This document shows, piece by piece, positions 46,001 through 58,873 of a DNA stretch of 64,000 nt. Made by a program: the position numbers and the translations under genes. The notes beneath the pieces are model-generated. The model was not told where the DNA came from and ran no database searches. It was given only the letters and a program-made list of their open reading frames with translations. This DNA comes from Maylandia zebra. Lineage: Eukaryota > Chordata > Actinopteri > Cichliformes > Cichlidae. The first letter of the stretch is position 1. Every line of letters starts with the position of its first letter. The stretch spans positions 23,348,560-23,412,559 of the forward strand of contig NC_135177.1 in assembly GCF_041146795.1 (NCBI RefSeq), written 5' to 3'.

Positions 46001-49000
46001 TCAGCTCTAATAATCTGATACTCTGCCTTCAGTCTGGTTTGGCAGTGCTCCCGGGAACCGAGGGCATCAGACAACCTATGAGCGTAAAGCTGAGTGACTC
46101 AAACTCCATGGCAACGACTGGGAGGCCGACTGGGATGTATCTGACCTCTCAGACCACACCCCTGCTGCCAAAGGTAAGCTGGGGTTAATGCATGCTCCTC
46201 CACATACAAACCCCGCTGCTTTAAGCTACATGAAAACAAAAGAAGAAAAGCCGTGCACATCTTGGCGCTGAAAAAGGACGGTTTGTGGAAAAGTCACATT
46301 TCTGAACTTCCGAGTTGCTGTCTTAAATTCTTAAATTATCACAAGCCACAAAACAAAATGCATGACATAGCATGAGAAAAAAGCTCATTTTAAAAATACT
46401 CTAAACCTTATGCAATTCATGCATCTCCAACAGTTTGTACTCCATAAAGGACACATGCTGAGCAGCTGTCATGGACGCTTTCCTTTTTTCTTCTATGTTC
46501 TGTTTTCGGTTGCTCTCATTCACAGCAGATCATCTGTTTCCATTTCTTCCAATCTTCTGCATCTTTGTCTGCATCTCCTTCTGTCACGCCAACCACCTGC
46601 GTGTCCTCTCATCCATAAACCTCTCTGCCTCCGCCTTTCTCCTACTAACCCAGCTCCTCCAGCTTTCCCAATATTCCTCCGACGGTGTACCCAGTATCTC
46701 CCCTCTGAAAGTGTCCAGACCAACTTAATCTCACCTCTCTTGCTTTGTCCTTGAACCATTCAAACTAAGCTGTCCCTCTGATGTACTCACTTTTTAAAAT
46801 CCTGTCCATCTTTGTCACTCCAAATGCAAATCTCAGCACTTTTAATTCACCCGCCTCTGGCTACGCCTCACATGTAACAGCTGGTCTCACGAGCATCTTG
46901 TAAACTTTCACCCTTGCTGGTACACTTCTAGCTGTCATATATACCACAGATCTTTACTGTATGTGGGAATGGATGTAATAAAACATCCACAGAGAGGGGG
47001 AGACATAAACTGCATCATTGTTAAAACATTAACCCTTCTCTACGCTTTGACCCTAAAAGTCTAAATCATGGACTTTGACCTCAGACCAATTTCATAATTG
47101 AATAACCTGGATCATGTCGCTAATATTGCTACTTTTCATGTAATACTCTCTGGTTATATTGTTTCTCTTTTGTGTTCTTTAGTTTTTACCACTTTCAAAA
47201 TTTCTAACAATGATACATAAGTGTAAAAAACACTTACCTTCTGCATGCTCTGAAAAGATAAGTGTAAAAATGTGCATTTTGCTACATAGAGCTAACAAAA
47301 ATCCTACGTGGGTGCTATTTGGTGAGTTGATTATTTTCTGTGTATGTAAAATTTTCATCCAGGAAACAGTGTTTACGTCTTACGCCTGTGTGTATGTGCT
47401 TGCTGTAGTTGTACTCACAGCAGGTGTACAACGTGAGAGATAAAAGACAAATGTAGAGGTCTTTCACCTAACAGGATGGTCACTCCTGTGAAACAATGCT
47501 CTGCTGTAAACTGCTCTGCATTCATTAATGTCAATTTGCACTTCTGGAGGACCTCAGTGTTTGCCCCAGAGGTTAACGCATTCACACATGAGCAGCTTGG
47601 TTATATGTCGGAGCCTGCGCATGCTGTCATCTGGGGGGATTTCATGTAGCTTTTCTTAACTGCTATCTCTGTTTTATTATTGGAAAGCACTTTGGTTAAC
47701 TTTGTTGTTTTTAAAAGTGCTATATAAATAAAGTTGGATTGGATTGTAGCGTGCAGCTAATGATGTCATATGTCAAATGACTCATTTGTTTTTGTTTTTT
47801 TTTACTCTTATATGGTTTAAAGTGTTCTTGAAATAACTCACAAGTTTTCTAAATGTGTCTTTATAGACAGCTCGGCCTCCCAACAACCCCTGCACCTCAA
47901 CTCTGCCTCACTCCCTTAACTTCACCCATCTCCCCCGTCCACGGAAACCGCGGGACACCAAGCCCAAAATGAGGAAACTCAAATATCATCAGTACATTCC
48001 TCCAGACCAGAGAGGAGGGGCTGGGACCGGAGGTACCAATATAATTGGTTTACTTAAACAGCAACACTCATTCATCAGATCAAGGTTTGCTCAGGTGATA
48101 AAGTGATTGAGTTTAGCCAGAATATTTACGTATTTTCAGGGGTGGGAGCCAAACAGAAGAGCCCTAACCCTACCCAGTCTTTAGACCCAGCCTATTCTGA
48201 TCTTCTGAAACAGCAGCAGGTCTTCCTTCAGCTTCAAATCCTCCAGAACCAGCAGCAGCAGCAGCAGCAGCAACAACCACAAGAACAGATCACTGTTGTA
48301 CCCAGGTACACAAACAGATTAGTGGGTGACACAGTGTTGGGTATTTTATTATGATCCTACTTAGCTGATCTTTACTTGAGTTCATGCTCCTGTCGTTCTT
48401 TTAGTGGGGAATCTGGTGATCTGAAGTCTTCGGGAGCCATACCACAGAATCCCCAACCTGTTCCTGCTACAACCAATCACACCCCTACGGACACAAACCC
48501 TCCATCAAAGCCTGAGCTTCTCCCTGCTAATCTGGTTGATTTAACAGTAAGAAAATCATGTTTATCAGAGAACAGAGACGCTAAAATGGCTTAAAATGTT
48601 TGAGAAATGATCCACAATTAAAGGAAACCAAGTACCTACACTAGTATCTTTCCAATAGTCCAATAATTGCCTCCATTTCTTCTTCCTCAGGTGTCAGAGT
48701 TACGGCAGCAGCTGCGTAAGCGCGGCCTTCCTGTCTCCGGCACAAAGCCTGCCCTATTGCAGCGACTTCGTCCTTTCCAGCTTCCCAGTGCTTGCCTCAC
48801 CCCGGCTCCCCTCTGTCAGCTGGGTACCAGCCCGGAGCCACTCACCCCCTGCCCCTCATTGCCATCCAGCCAGAGCCCTGGCTCCAGCTCCAGCTCTGGG
48901 CTAGACTCGCCCAGCAGCAGCCCGAACCAGCAGCTTTACATCCAGGATAGGGCAATTCCTAATGGGATTCTCAGCAGCGCTCCAAATAGAGTTCCAAATG

Positions 49001-50441
49001 GAATTCTAAACACTGTCCCAAACGGTTTCACAAATGCTGCATCAGTCAGTTTGGCGGGGGAACCGTGCAGTCTCACCAACACGGTCTTCTTAGCTCCTGC
49101 CAGCACTGCCTCGGGAACTCCAAGTCCCAGTCTTCCCATGTCATCCTCCTCACCCCTACAGTGTGGGACTCCCTGGGGAACTGAGAAGGAGCAGCAGCGG
49201 CAGCAGCAACAGCAGCAGGAGCTGAGTGTGGAGCTGGAGATGAGGGAGAGAATGAGGAGCAGGCCAAGAGACCGCTCCACATGTTCCGGCAATGAGGTGA
49301 GGACAGACAGACTCAGATTTCTGGTGTGACAGATGTTGATACGAGAAATGATCATTTAATGATGTGACTGCTTTATAAAAATCTTTTTCCACTAGTCTTG
49401 TGGAGGATCCCTCCATCCGTTCCTGCAACAGGACCTGGGATGCTCTAGAGGGAAGCAAGAAACAGATGCACACGCAGAGGTGTTGTTTACACGGGTAAAC
49501 ATACAAAACAGAGCACACATGTCCTGGATAAATGGGTATAAATTATTCTGCACAGTGGCACACTAAACAGCCTTCCATCTAGGAGCATTTCTCAAACATG
49601 CAAACATGCGCATACGCCACCTGTCAAACAATTTATCTCTTCTTTCTAATCAGGTGTTTTGCTGCCAGCCCTGTGATGCAATTGGCAATGACTTTGAACT
49701 GCCAGTGCAGATTACAGCAAGTCCTATTCAGACCTTACCCTCTGTTCGCAGCTTGGAGGAAGAGCTACAGGAGGCTATCCAGAAAGCACAGGTCAGGAGT
49801 CTTTGGATGAACAGGAGATCACAAGGAGTATCTTTTGTTCTGTAAAATGAAGTATTTCTCCTTTTCTTTGGCTAACAGATGGACCCTCGGCAGTCCATTG
49901 ATGACATTCTAGATGAGCCTATTGCTTCTGTCGGTCAGTCTCACACAATTAATAAAGAATTCCTTTTCACTAACACTCGGATTGCTTTCATCGTCTAATT
50001 CCTTGTACTGGCTCTCTTTCAGACTCCGTCAATGTGTCTGACCATAAATCTCCTGCCCACTCAGCCCGTTCTCCTTCTCCTCTTCAAAATGATCAGTCCC
50101 AGGCTTCCCAGCAGCACCACAAGGACGACAACTCCCTGCTTTCACCTCTTTGCTCCTCTCTCTTGTTGGAGCTTCCTCCATCCCCTGCTGTAATAAACCC
50201 GAGCCAGGTAGTCCCACTTCCTCCTCCACCGCCCATCTGTACCTCCCCATTGCCATCCACCAGGAGGTCCCGGAAACGACGGGCTCCAACACCGTTCGAC
50301 GCTGCTGACTGGCTTGAAACGCTGTCGTCCGGCCTCCGCCCTCTGACCCCCCCAGCAGCCCCCTTTGTCGAGCCAGACTTGAGCCTGGATTCAGATCTAA
50401 ATGTCAATCGAGTGCTGGACCTGATGATAGAGCAGTGGTGA
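40080..50441 (+). CDS. mamstr: Myocardin-family SAP-domain transcriptional coactivator (MASTR/MAMSTR-like)
   Basis: Nuclear coactivator; in mammals MASTR binds MEF2 and promotes muscle genes. Fifteen coding exons: 40080-40134, 42230-42283, 44198-44253, 44615-44681, 45442-45567, 45663-45853, 46033-46173, 47867-48032, 48140-48305, 48405-48546, 48691-49296, 49396-49494, 49654-49791, 49879-49933 and 50023-50441 (TGA 50439-50441). All joins are GT-AG and in frame; 826 aa. ATG context is CCACCATGA. The start MTLLASERSLLIRNKFRS is the MEF2-binding N-terminus of myocardin and MASTR. A degenerate RPEL-like motif (VLQLRIQNRRLSEI) follows at about 19-32 and another (QAQDLTERI with PPGPVE) at about 91-107. 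The basic box KPKMRKLKYHQYIPPDQ is at 262-278, a Gln-rich run at about 321-330 and the SAP domain at 389-421 (VSELRQQLRKRGLPVSGTKP). The C-terminus ends LMIEQW, like the LQQW of myocardin. No clear leucine zipper. Human MAMSTR is about half as long. Synteny with dbp favours mamstr over MYOCD or MRTF. Confidence 0.85.
42826..42925 (+). repeat. L2-like repeat 3' fragment
   Basis: ACTGGTGACCTGACCTGGCT...CTGCCTTTCACC...GGATAAGCAATTAATCAGATGAATGG matches the 3' part of the family at 17519-17764. Lies in mamstr intron 2. Confidence 0.5.
43139..43655 (-). mobile_element. Decayed Tc1-like transposon (copy C)
   Basis: Left terminus-like TTTACTAAATACACCTTGCTAG and right TGTACCTAAAAAGTAGCTGGTG. The minus strand retains the transposase N-terminal helix-turn-helix piece (SLSETADLLGF) joined to a downstream IRIWHKQHESMDP piece, so an internal deletion has fused distant parts. 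Lies in mamstr intron 2. Confidence 0.85.
46515..46950 (-). mobile_element. Decayed RTE-like non-LTR retrotransposon, 3' coding end, antisense
   Basis: On the minus strand it reads like the C-terminal tail of fish RTE-type LINE polyproteins. On the plus strand it shows CATCTTGTAAACTTTCACCC, CTTGCTGGTACACTTCTAGC, AAGCTGTCCCTCTGATGTAC and CCTCTCTTGCTTTGTCC, all common in those elements. The frame is broken. Lies in mamstr intron 7. Confidence 0.65.
47660..47746 (+). repeat. Fish LINE/SINE-like 3' tail
   Basis: GGAAAGCACTTTGG...AAAGTGCTATATAAATAAAG then TTGGATTGGATTG, a very common teleost retroposon 3' end, just upstream of mamstr exon 8. Confidence 0.6.
48249..48273 (+). repeat. (CAG)n repeat coding poly-Gln in mamstr
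   Basis: In-frame CAG run in mamstr exon 9, after LQLQILQN. Myocardin proteins carry a poly-Gln at the same place. A second, more broken Gln-coding run lies at about 49194-49220 in exon 11. Confidence 0.9.
48691..49296 (+). CDS. mamstr: mamstr exon 11 (SAP domain and Ser/Gln-rich region)
   Basis: A 606 bp phase 0 exon. The SAP helix-loop-helix comes first (ELRQQLRKRGLPVSGTKPAL then LLQRLRPF). It is followed by a Ser/Pro-rich stretch, an Asn/Pro repeat-like stretch (PNGIL, PNRVPNGIL, PNGF) and a Gln-run (about 49194-49220) leading into ELSVELEMRERMRSR, which may be a worn coiled coil. Confidence 0.92.
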
Positions 50442-53400
50442 GGACTTGCGAGGGGTGATCGCTCGTTATTTGTCAGTTCAGCTGTAAAAGTCACCAGCTC
50501 CACGCAATGTCGAGAGCTGGATCCATTGCAGCGATCGGATCCAGCAGCTTTGACGGGACAATGAGAACACAAACACATGCGCACACTTTCACCCTATGCA
50601 CACTCGTAGTGTTTTTTAAAAGCACTTGGGCTCAGCCAGAAATGGCAAACAAGCCACACATCTGTGATTGACACACTCCACAGCACAATGTTTGCAGTGC
50701 AAAACAAAAGAAAACCTGGTGGCATATTAATTTAAACATGCTTCCTGGCTGTGCTGGGAGAATGTCATTTCTGACTTATCTCCAAAACCCGTTGTCGGAT
50801 TGGGTTGAGTATGGCCCCTGGTGTTGACTCAGTCATTGAGTCCTAGCCATTCATAAAGCCCATTCAGAGTGTGTAAAAGCCAGGCAGAGCGCACAGCTTG
50901 TGTGTGGCTCCAGACCTTGACCCCGATGCCAGACACACAGTCGGCATGCAGAGGGAGAAAGCTGGCAGAAGCCACACACAGGAAGTGTGAGTACATGCTT
51001 GTGTGAAAGTGTGATCTGTGTGTGTGTGTATATGTGCGCTTTCCATATGACTGACTGTGCGAGTGCACACATGGCTGCTCTTGGCTGTATGTGTCCACAT
51101 ACAATGCTTCCAGGTGTATTTATCAGGATCCGAGCCAAAGCACTTGTAGTTATTTGTTTGTTTGCGATTAAGTGTGCCTGCTTGTGTGTGGCATGACAGA
51201 TCTGTGAGAGGATACACGTGAAGAACACAGAAGAGAGGCCGCGGATTTACAGTAAGTGTCCACTTCCTAAAGCAGACATTTAATTGTGGTCCCTCTGCCA
51301 GCGGGCAGTAACTCCAGTGTAGTTATCCTGTGTAATCATCAGAACAACCACATTACCTTGTTTAAGCCGCCATCCTCCAGGAGAGCAATCAGGAAGCCAC
51401 CCCAAAAATAGTCCCCGTACAAATGCACCAATCAGCCGAGTGAGACTTTCCTCATCACTTTGCAAAAACAGGTGGTCATTTTGTTCCCTGATTAACCCCC
51501 AACAGTGTCTGGCCTGCTCCTCGGTGATTATCCTGCTACTAGCAAAAGCCAGATTTAGCACAATTTATAACCCAACACCAAGGCCACACCTGTTCACTTA
51601 CTGCAAATGAATTCCTCCAATTTATTGCTAAGAATATTAAATGTTTGGTGCATATTTCAATATACAAATGGACCATTAATATTAAGAGAAAATGTATTGT
51701 AGCGTTAGCACAAAATACTGTGTTTTAGGGATGAAACATATCACGCGACCAGGTGAGCCTGTCAGTCGGAGCCAATACGCACATTTTCTTACGGGTGACA
51801 GTAATCTTAGCTCAAACTTCTACACGATTTACTGGTCGTGCAGTAGTGGGTACATTATTTGTTTGCATAATACACTTTCAGTGAGTTACGTCCATTCTCA
51901 ACCCCACTTACCATAATGATATTAATGAAAAAAAAATCTGACAGAGGTTATCTGCCATTAACCTCTGCTGTACCAGATGAATGTAATTCAGATACACGAT
52001 CCCATCTACATAAATTTATTCTAGGCCCTTAATTGGCTGCATGTCCCATCAATCACTTTGGAGAGCTCTGATTGTCTAATTCCTGTCTAGAGCATTTCGA
52101 TTATTTGATAAATGACGCAGAGTTCTTCTTTTATGTTATCATTATATCTAAAAAACGCATTTGTTCCCTTCAATGAAAGTGAAGCAGTGAGTGCAATTTG
52201 ATTCATGTAGAGGGCACAGAAACTCGAAGTCTAACTTCATACTACTGTACGTTCTTGTCTTGTTGTTTCTATGTAGGCAATGTGTTGTTGTGGCTTGTCT
52301 TCCTCTTATTGTAGTGATAAAGCCAGCCACAGTGAGTTATTGGGATAAGATAATCTGTGCATTGGCAAACCTTCAGCTCAGTGCAACAGCTTTATGCTGA
52401 AGCAGTTCTTGTACAGCTTTCAGCAAAGAGACTATGAAAATGCAGCTAAATGTGGATGGATGGCTATGATAATCATAGCGATCAATAAGCATTGCCTGCT
52501 GCAAAGAAAAAAAAAGAAAAAAGAAACGAAAAAATAGATTGGCAGGAGAGTAAGATGCTACCTCCTGTGACTTCCTCCGCTTTAGGGCTGACAACAGTCT
52601 TTTCCCTGTTTCTTATTTACTTCCGATCGTTGGTGCAGACTTTCCTGAAACACCCCAGAGACTGTTGACTAATTTAATTAAGCCAAAGTTTAATAATTCT
52701 GTTTTAAACTGAGTTAAAAACGTTGACTGAAAGCACTGGAGTGTTTCAGGTAACTGTGGTTTAGTTGCTGCTATAAATACCTTATTCTGAAAATGTGAGA
52801 CAAAACAAAATGTTTTTGCTTGTACGTCTATTTGTAACTTATTTGTGCAAATGTTTCTCTCCACAATGTATTTAAAAGCATTACAAAAATTAAAGTCTTA
52901 ATAGATTTACTATGTGCCTCCTCTTTCTTTCATCCCTGGACAGGAAGTTAAGTGATGTAGCACACTGAGAGAATTAACAAATGGATGAAGAAAGAACTAC
53001 TGATCACTGTCCCAAATTACGTCTTATCAAATATTGATGACCACAAAGTAAATTAAATATTCATTTGTGCCAATATGCATCTTAAATATCCATGAAACCT
53101 CACTAACACCCACATAGTTCCATAGTTAATCTTCAAAATGGCACAGTATTATAATCCTGAAGAACAATAATATGCTTTCAAATGAAAAGCTGCAGAAGTG
53201 ATAACGTATGATCTCCGATTACTGATCAGCACGACAGCGATATTATATCGAAAGTATTAAAATGAGGATCAGTCTCTTCATTCATAGACAGACAGGAATA
53301 CAACACACAATTTCTTTGGCCCAGCTCTTTAAAGCTGCATATGTTGATAAGTTTAACCCTACCGCAGACATGCCACAAAGAGAAGAAAGAAGACGAGACA

Positions 53401-54289
53401 ATCTACTCTCTGTTTGACTTATCCACCCAGGGGTGAGAGTGTGTTTTCACAGGGGTAATACTCCAAAGCTGTGACCAGGGTGTAATGAGGGATTCGCTGT
53501 AATGGCCCCTCTAGCCGTTCCACATCACTTCCTCCTCGTTCCTCCCTTGCAATAACTGCTTCCTGCATGATTTCATGGAAATTAAAGGGAGAAAGGTGTG
53601 TTTCATATGTAAAGCAGGTAGCTCTTGCCGAGACGTGTGGATTCTCTCGCTCCCACCATCTCTCACTCTCACTTCCTTACCCCCTTATTTCTCGTCTCCT
53701 GGGTCGGGGCTGGGTAGGCTTTGATCACTGGCAGAGGGTCGCTATGGTTTGATTTCTGTTGTGCTCCTCTGAGAGTTTTGCTCTGCTATTATAAACCATG
53801 TGAGAGAAGACAGGGGGCAGCTACTTTAGCCTGTGTATCACTGAGCGAATCATAATCATGCATACAATATAAGGCAGAACGAGGGCATGCTACCAGATAA
53901 AGCAATACATGAGATGTAAAATCAATCAAATCTTTTTACTGAGTGAGCTGTGTGGTTACAAGAGACTTATTAAAGCTGTGCAACAACATAAAGTCCTTCT
54001 TCCAATCCCTGGCATCATGTAGATGCCATAAACAAATCCCCTTAACCTACAGTAACTGCCACAAGGTAGCAGAAATAAAATAACACTGATATGTTATCAC
54101 CTTTATAGGCTATCTAAACTTGCCAATTTATACATCCAATAAATTTCTGGTGAATGTAAGCCTAATATTTACATGCATATTAGCTGATAAAGGATGCACA
54201 GTGCTCTGTACAATGGTCACAGCGTATGTTTGCAGCAGGTAGTGTGCATGGTATATACCTCAATAAAAACCACTACATGAACTCAAGTA
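50442..54289. other. Region downstream of mamstr; no gene seen
   Basis: Probably begins with the mamstr 3'UTR, but no clear AATAAA follows closely. The rest is AT-rich with TG-rich patches (about 51000-51045). I see no reading frame with recognisable protein features on either strand. Confidence 0.4.
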
Positions 54290-54505
54290 ATTTTAGAACG
54301 TCTCAGAAGGTTACTGGGTTTAAATCTGATGGCTGGTCAGGATGTATTTGGACTTTACATGATCTCTCAGGGTTCTCCAAATAGATGCATGTAGGGAAAC
54401 TGGTGATTGTAAACTGGACGTAGGTATGAGTGTGCCTGTCTCTCTGTGACCCCACCCTGTTCTCACCATGACCCTGAACTGGTTGAGAAAATGGATTAGA
54501 TGTCT
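54290..54505 (+). repeat. L2-like/SINE repeat fragment
   Basis: GGTTTAAATCTGATGGCTGG...CAGGGTTCTCC...AACTGGTGATTGTAAACTGG...TGACCCCACCCTGTTCTCAC matches the family at 17519-17764 in the same orientation and that at 18803-19030 inverted. Confidence 0.5.
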
Positions 54506-57500
54506 GACACAACCAAAAGCACGACAGCAAGATCTCGCATTAGATCAGCGCACGCAACAGACGGGATGCATATTTTATTGGTGCAGTCCTTTCAACAAAT
54601 TAAAGACATGGTACAACAGTATGATTACATTAAATCTCTAAACATTGTGGCTTTGAAACACATGATTTACAACAATTAAAACAGGCTGACCCAACTAAAG
54701 GAACAGAAACAGATTCCTGGTTTTAGGCTTTGATGTACAGCTTCATCTAAGCCGCCTGGTGTAAAGCATGTTTTCTTTTTCTCTCTCAGACTGCTTCTAC
54801 AAGTGCATGAACAAAAATAAAAACATCTGAATGTATAATTTCCTCATGGGATGAAAAAAAAAAACACGGGAATTTGGTGAAACCACTACAGAAATCTTGT
54901 TTTCTGTTGCAAAAACCAGTGAATTATTACTGCTGCTCTGCCCTGAGGAGGAAATATTTGAAAAATTCAGATGTTGTGCTCTTGTGCTGTTCTCTCTGTC
55001 ATTAGAAGGTACACATAATGGTTGAGGGAGGGGATGACCAGATATCACTATCTTGCCACATAATTACAATATTTGTCTAAATTGCAATTGTATAATTAGT
55101 ATTATTCATAAAAGAGGAAGGACCGAGAGAAGATGTGGGTCGATTCGTGACGATAAACTGCCTCTACGAACAGGCTGCTGTTGAGGAATGATTGTTCTTC
55201 TTGTGTTCAGAATAACTAATTTCCTTGTAGTTCTCTGTTGAACTGTATCTAACTGGTTCATTTACACCTCCTCATGAAATTTGTTATCTCACAGTACAGC
55301 CGACCAATATGGAACATGCCCTTCAGCATTGCTAATCATAAAATTACGGCTGTGGGAATTTTACTTTCACACTGCTGCCTGACTGCTAATGCATACGACC
55401 GTGTTTCTGTGCTAAAATACTGCTAAAGGGACATGCATATGATATTTCAAAAGACATGGCAGGATGCGGCGTTATCCTCTGAAGGAAGGATGCCCCGAAA
55501 CTGTTTAAAGTAGCCTGCATCTGTGTCTGTAACCAGGGGCTTCTGCAGCTTTCCAGCACTACCACACATCAAACTGCAGGGCTGGTTAAGCCGAGCAGAG
55601 CTACCGCTCGTCTTTGTTTAAAACTGTGTGAGATGGGGAAGGCTAATTGGACTAATTAGCACCAAAACAAGGCTTGACGGAACAGTCTTTCTGTACCACA
55701 GATGTTGTGCCTCTTTTTAGTTTAAAAAAAGATGCAGGAAGAAAAGAGGCTCACTTTCAAGGCTAAGCCGGTGTGCCATTTTTAAGCCCTGTGCCGTTAC
55801 AACAACGCTGGGAAGGCAGTTTTTGATGTACCGATGCTTAAAACTGACCCTTGCCACGATAGCGGGAGCCTTGGGAACTCCAGCCGAGTTTCTTGACAGA
55901 CCGGGTTGAGCCTCTCTAACCCCTGTGGAATGCAAGCTTTGCCAAATTTACACCTTTCTTGTGTGAACTGTCTGGTTTTACGGTTACCCTAAAAATGTTT
56001 GAAGTTCCCAACTGCAGTCCCAACACCCCGAGGCTTCATGAAGACTCAGAAAACTGCAGCGCTCTGCCTCAACATAGAGACAAAAACAGTGAAGTCTTGC
56101 AACACCTTGAATTCCATAAACAGTCAGTGTGTTTTGCAGAACTGTGCTCAGGATCAGATGAAGAACATGAGAAACATCTGAAGACTTTGTGCCTCATTTG
56201 CATCATTCGACACTGCAGAGTTTCACATTATCCTCATGAAGTGACTCCACGGTGCAGCTTATGTCGTCTTTACCAACACAAAAGTAACCCAGAGGCTTTT
56301 TTTTTTTTTTTTTGCCTGTCCCGTTTGGCTCTTTTGCCATCAGAATTATTGTCTAAAGGCGAAGAAAGATGCCCAACGGATTTACTTTACCAGAGGCTTT
56401 TTTGCTAAATCTCCCTATCTTGAAAGTCTTACGAGATTGCTGGAAGGTTTATGGGATAGTCTATTTTTAATTATAGTAGTTTGTACTAGTATTAAGACTT
56501 AGAAGCTTTTGTAGATTTAAATATGTTCATCTGTTTAAAAAAAAAGAAAAAGAAAAAAGAGGCTCATTTCAGTGTTTACAGGGTCATAAAATACTACATT
56601 TACAGAATAACCAGTTCAATCTGATAAAAATGCATAAAAAGTTTGCTCCAAAATAAGCTTTTCAAAAGCTTCTTCTCCTTGAAAGTCCAACCAAATTGCT
56701 TTTGCAGAGTTCTCCCAGAGATTTCAAGGTTTTAAAAGTCTTTGAGTGCCACAACTTTCTTGTATAATGTGCAGTATCTGGTATAACAACCTACAGTAGG
56801 AGTACTTTGTTAAATAGAGTTTAATGCATCAGTTTACAGGTTTAACACAACATGTCAATATCTGTGCCTTTTTATTTCACCAAAATATCTTTATCTTTGT
56901 GCCACTGATTCAACAATATGGGAAACATTTACCAGATTTTGGTCCACACTGACATTACACCATCACACAGTTGCTGCAGAATTCCCTCACACTGGGTGTT
57001 TAGTTCTTAACAGATGTTATTTTAATGATTCACTATATTAGGGACAAGTCCTTCCAAAGTAAGGCCTTCTGTAAAGCAGCAATGCAGTGCTAAATTCACT
57101 AATCACACTACAGTAACTAATCTAACTCTCCAATCATTTGCACTGTGCGGGAGAACAATAAATAAAGGCAAAAAATTAAATAATCAAACTTGCTCTTTTT
57201 CTGTGCTTGTTGAAAAATACGAATATTATGCCTGCTTGCTGTTTTCCTGCACCAAAGGACGAGAAGGTGACGGTAAAGGGCAAACTGCACCTTACCCACA
57301 TACAACTGCTGCTAACACATCGGCTCTCTGCAATCAACCGCAAAGATAACGTGCTAACACAAGGCTAGCAGCTAGCAAACCTGAACCCAGTGTAAATGAG
57401 TTTGAATATTGACCACAGCCGAGGCAAGCATCCAGAACTTGAGCTTCAACAGGTAAGAAAGAAAAAGCACTGAGGCGTGGGAGCGTTGTGGCCTCCATTT

Positions 57501-57654
57501 CTACCTGTTTGTCCAGCAGAATCATCGCTGTGACCTTTTTTTGTGCAGTGTTTATTAGGATAGAGATATGCTTACACTGTTAGCTGGTTATTATGTAACA
57601 AAGCATCTCAGGTCATGTGGCCAAGTAGCACAAGTAGTCTAATATAGTGTAATT
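54506..57654. other. AT-rich region; no gene seen
   Basis: No recognisable coding sequence. A weak Tc1-like fragment (copy E) is at about 56900-56990 (GATTCAACAATATGGGAAAC and GATTTTGGTCCACACTGACA). A T16 run is near 56299-56314. Confidence 0.4.
56900..56990 (-). mobile_element. Tc1-like transposon fragment (copy E)
   Basis: Short match to the transposase C-terminal region of the family, same orientation as copies A-D, both termini lost. Confidence 0.5.
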
Positions 57655-57750
57655 AATTACTTTCTCCAGGGAGTAATTAAATGACGTAATTCATTGCGGC
57701 AACAATGAGTAATACATCACTTTTCTGAGTAATGATCCCAACACTATTTA
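57655..57750. mobile_element. hAT-like transposon terminus (fragment)
   Basis: AATTAATTACTTTCTCCAGG, then GAGTAATACATCACTTTTCT and GAGTAATGATCCCAACACT look like the end of common fish non-autonomous hAT elements. No second end was located. Confidence 0.4.
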
Positions 57751-58873
57751 TAATACGCAGTATTTAGTTAATGGCATGTTTCTTTTGCCTGAAAGCAATG
57801 CCTGACTATAGATGGTGTAACATTTGAGGCAGCATTCAAGCACAGTTGGTTAATCAAGTCTTCTTATTTTCTGTGTTTTTGGTTTTTAAAAAGGTCATTA
57901 AAGAACTTTTTTTGGATACATAAACTAATTACTGTAGCAAAAACCAAAGCCTGATAGACATTCTCATTTGAAAGCACTCACATGCACCACCTTTTTAAAT
58001 GCTGTGAAGGTAATTGTTACTTAAAATTACTTACACCGGTCACTTAAACTACAAGTATAACTTTTAACCACCAATTGTTACACCTGTTTTACTGTACCTA
58101 AATATTAAATATCATTAGGAACTGAAAATTATATCCTAAATTCTGAAAATCTACACGGTGAATGTGATAAATGGCACACCACCGGTGCAGTAATGCCTTT
58201 TAAATCTTGCCAAGAGGCCCACATCTCTTCAGTGAAGACTGAATACCATACTGTATTGTGGTTCTGGGACAGTGTTAAGCTCAGGAGAAGAAAGGCTTCA
58301 CAGCTCGGCTGTGTTTGTGTCAATGGCCATCTTTAGCATCCAGGTATGAAGCAAGTTCTGTAAAACAAGAAGAAACTACAGGTGATTTTGTTTCCTAAGC
58401 AAAAGCTAAAGCATGCAAACAGGTTCTGACATTTTAAAAAAATCTTATTTTAGCAGCTTTGACATGAAAAAAAAAATTATTATCTCTGCACAAATTACCT
58501 TAGTACTGCATCTCATCACAAGTGATTTCCAGCTTCACTTCAGTGTTAAGGTCCTTCCTGTCAAGTTGCTCTGCATAACAATTATGCTAATTTTAGAAAC
58601 CTGGTCATGAGTGTCAGTTTTGTCCAAATTAAAATCCAAATTTAATCGTGCACTTTTTTAAAAACCTTCATAATGAAGAGCAAAGAAATATCTGTAAAGT
58701 CAGATAAAAAGAAATCACATCAAGGAGCATTCAGAACCAATTTTTCCTTGTCAGTGTGTATGTGACTGAGTTTAACTGTGTGTGATGAGCTAGATCTCAG
58801 TGAATCTGAGAAGGTGTGACACTTGCCAAGTAATGCAGTCATTAAAATCTCTTCCAGCTGTTCATGAAAATGT

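Noticed and set aside
49194-49260. Leucine zipper in mamstr like that of myocardin
   Set aside because: The ELSVELEMRERMRSR segment has some heptad character but is short and lacks regular leucines, so I call it only a possible worn coiled coil.
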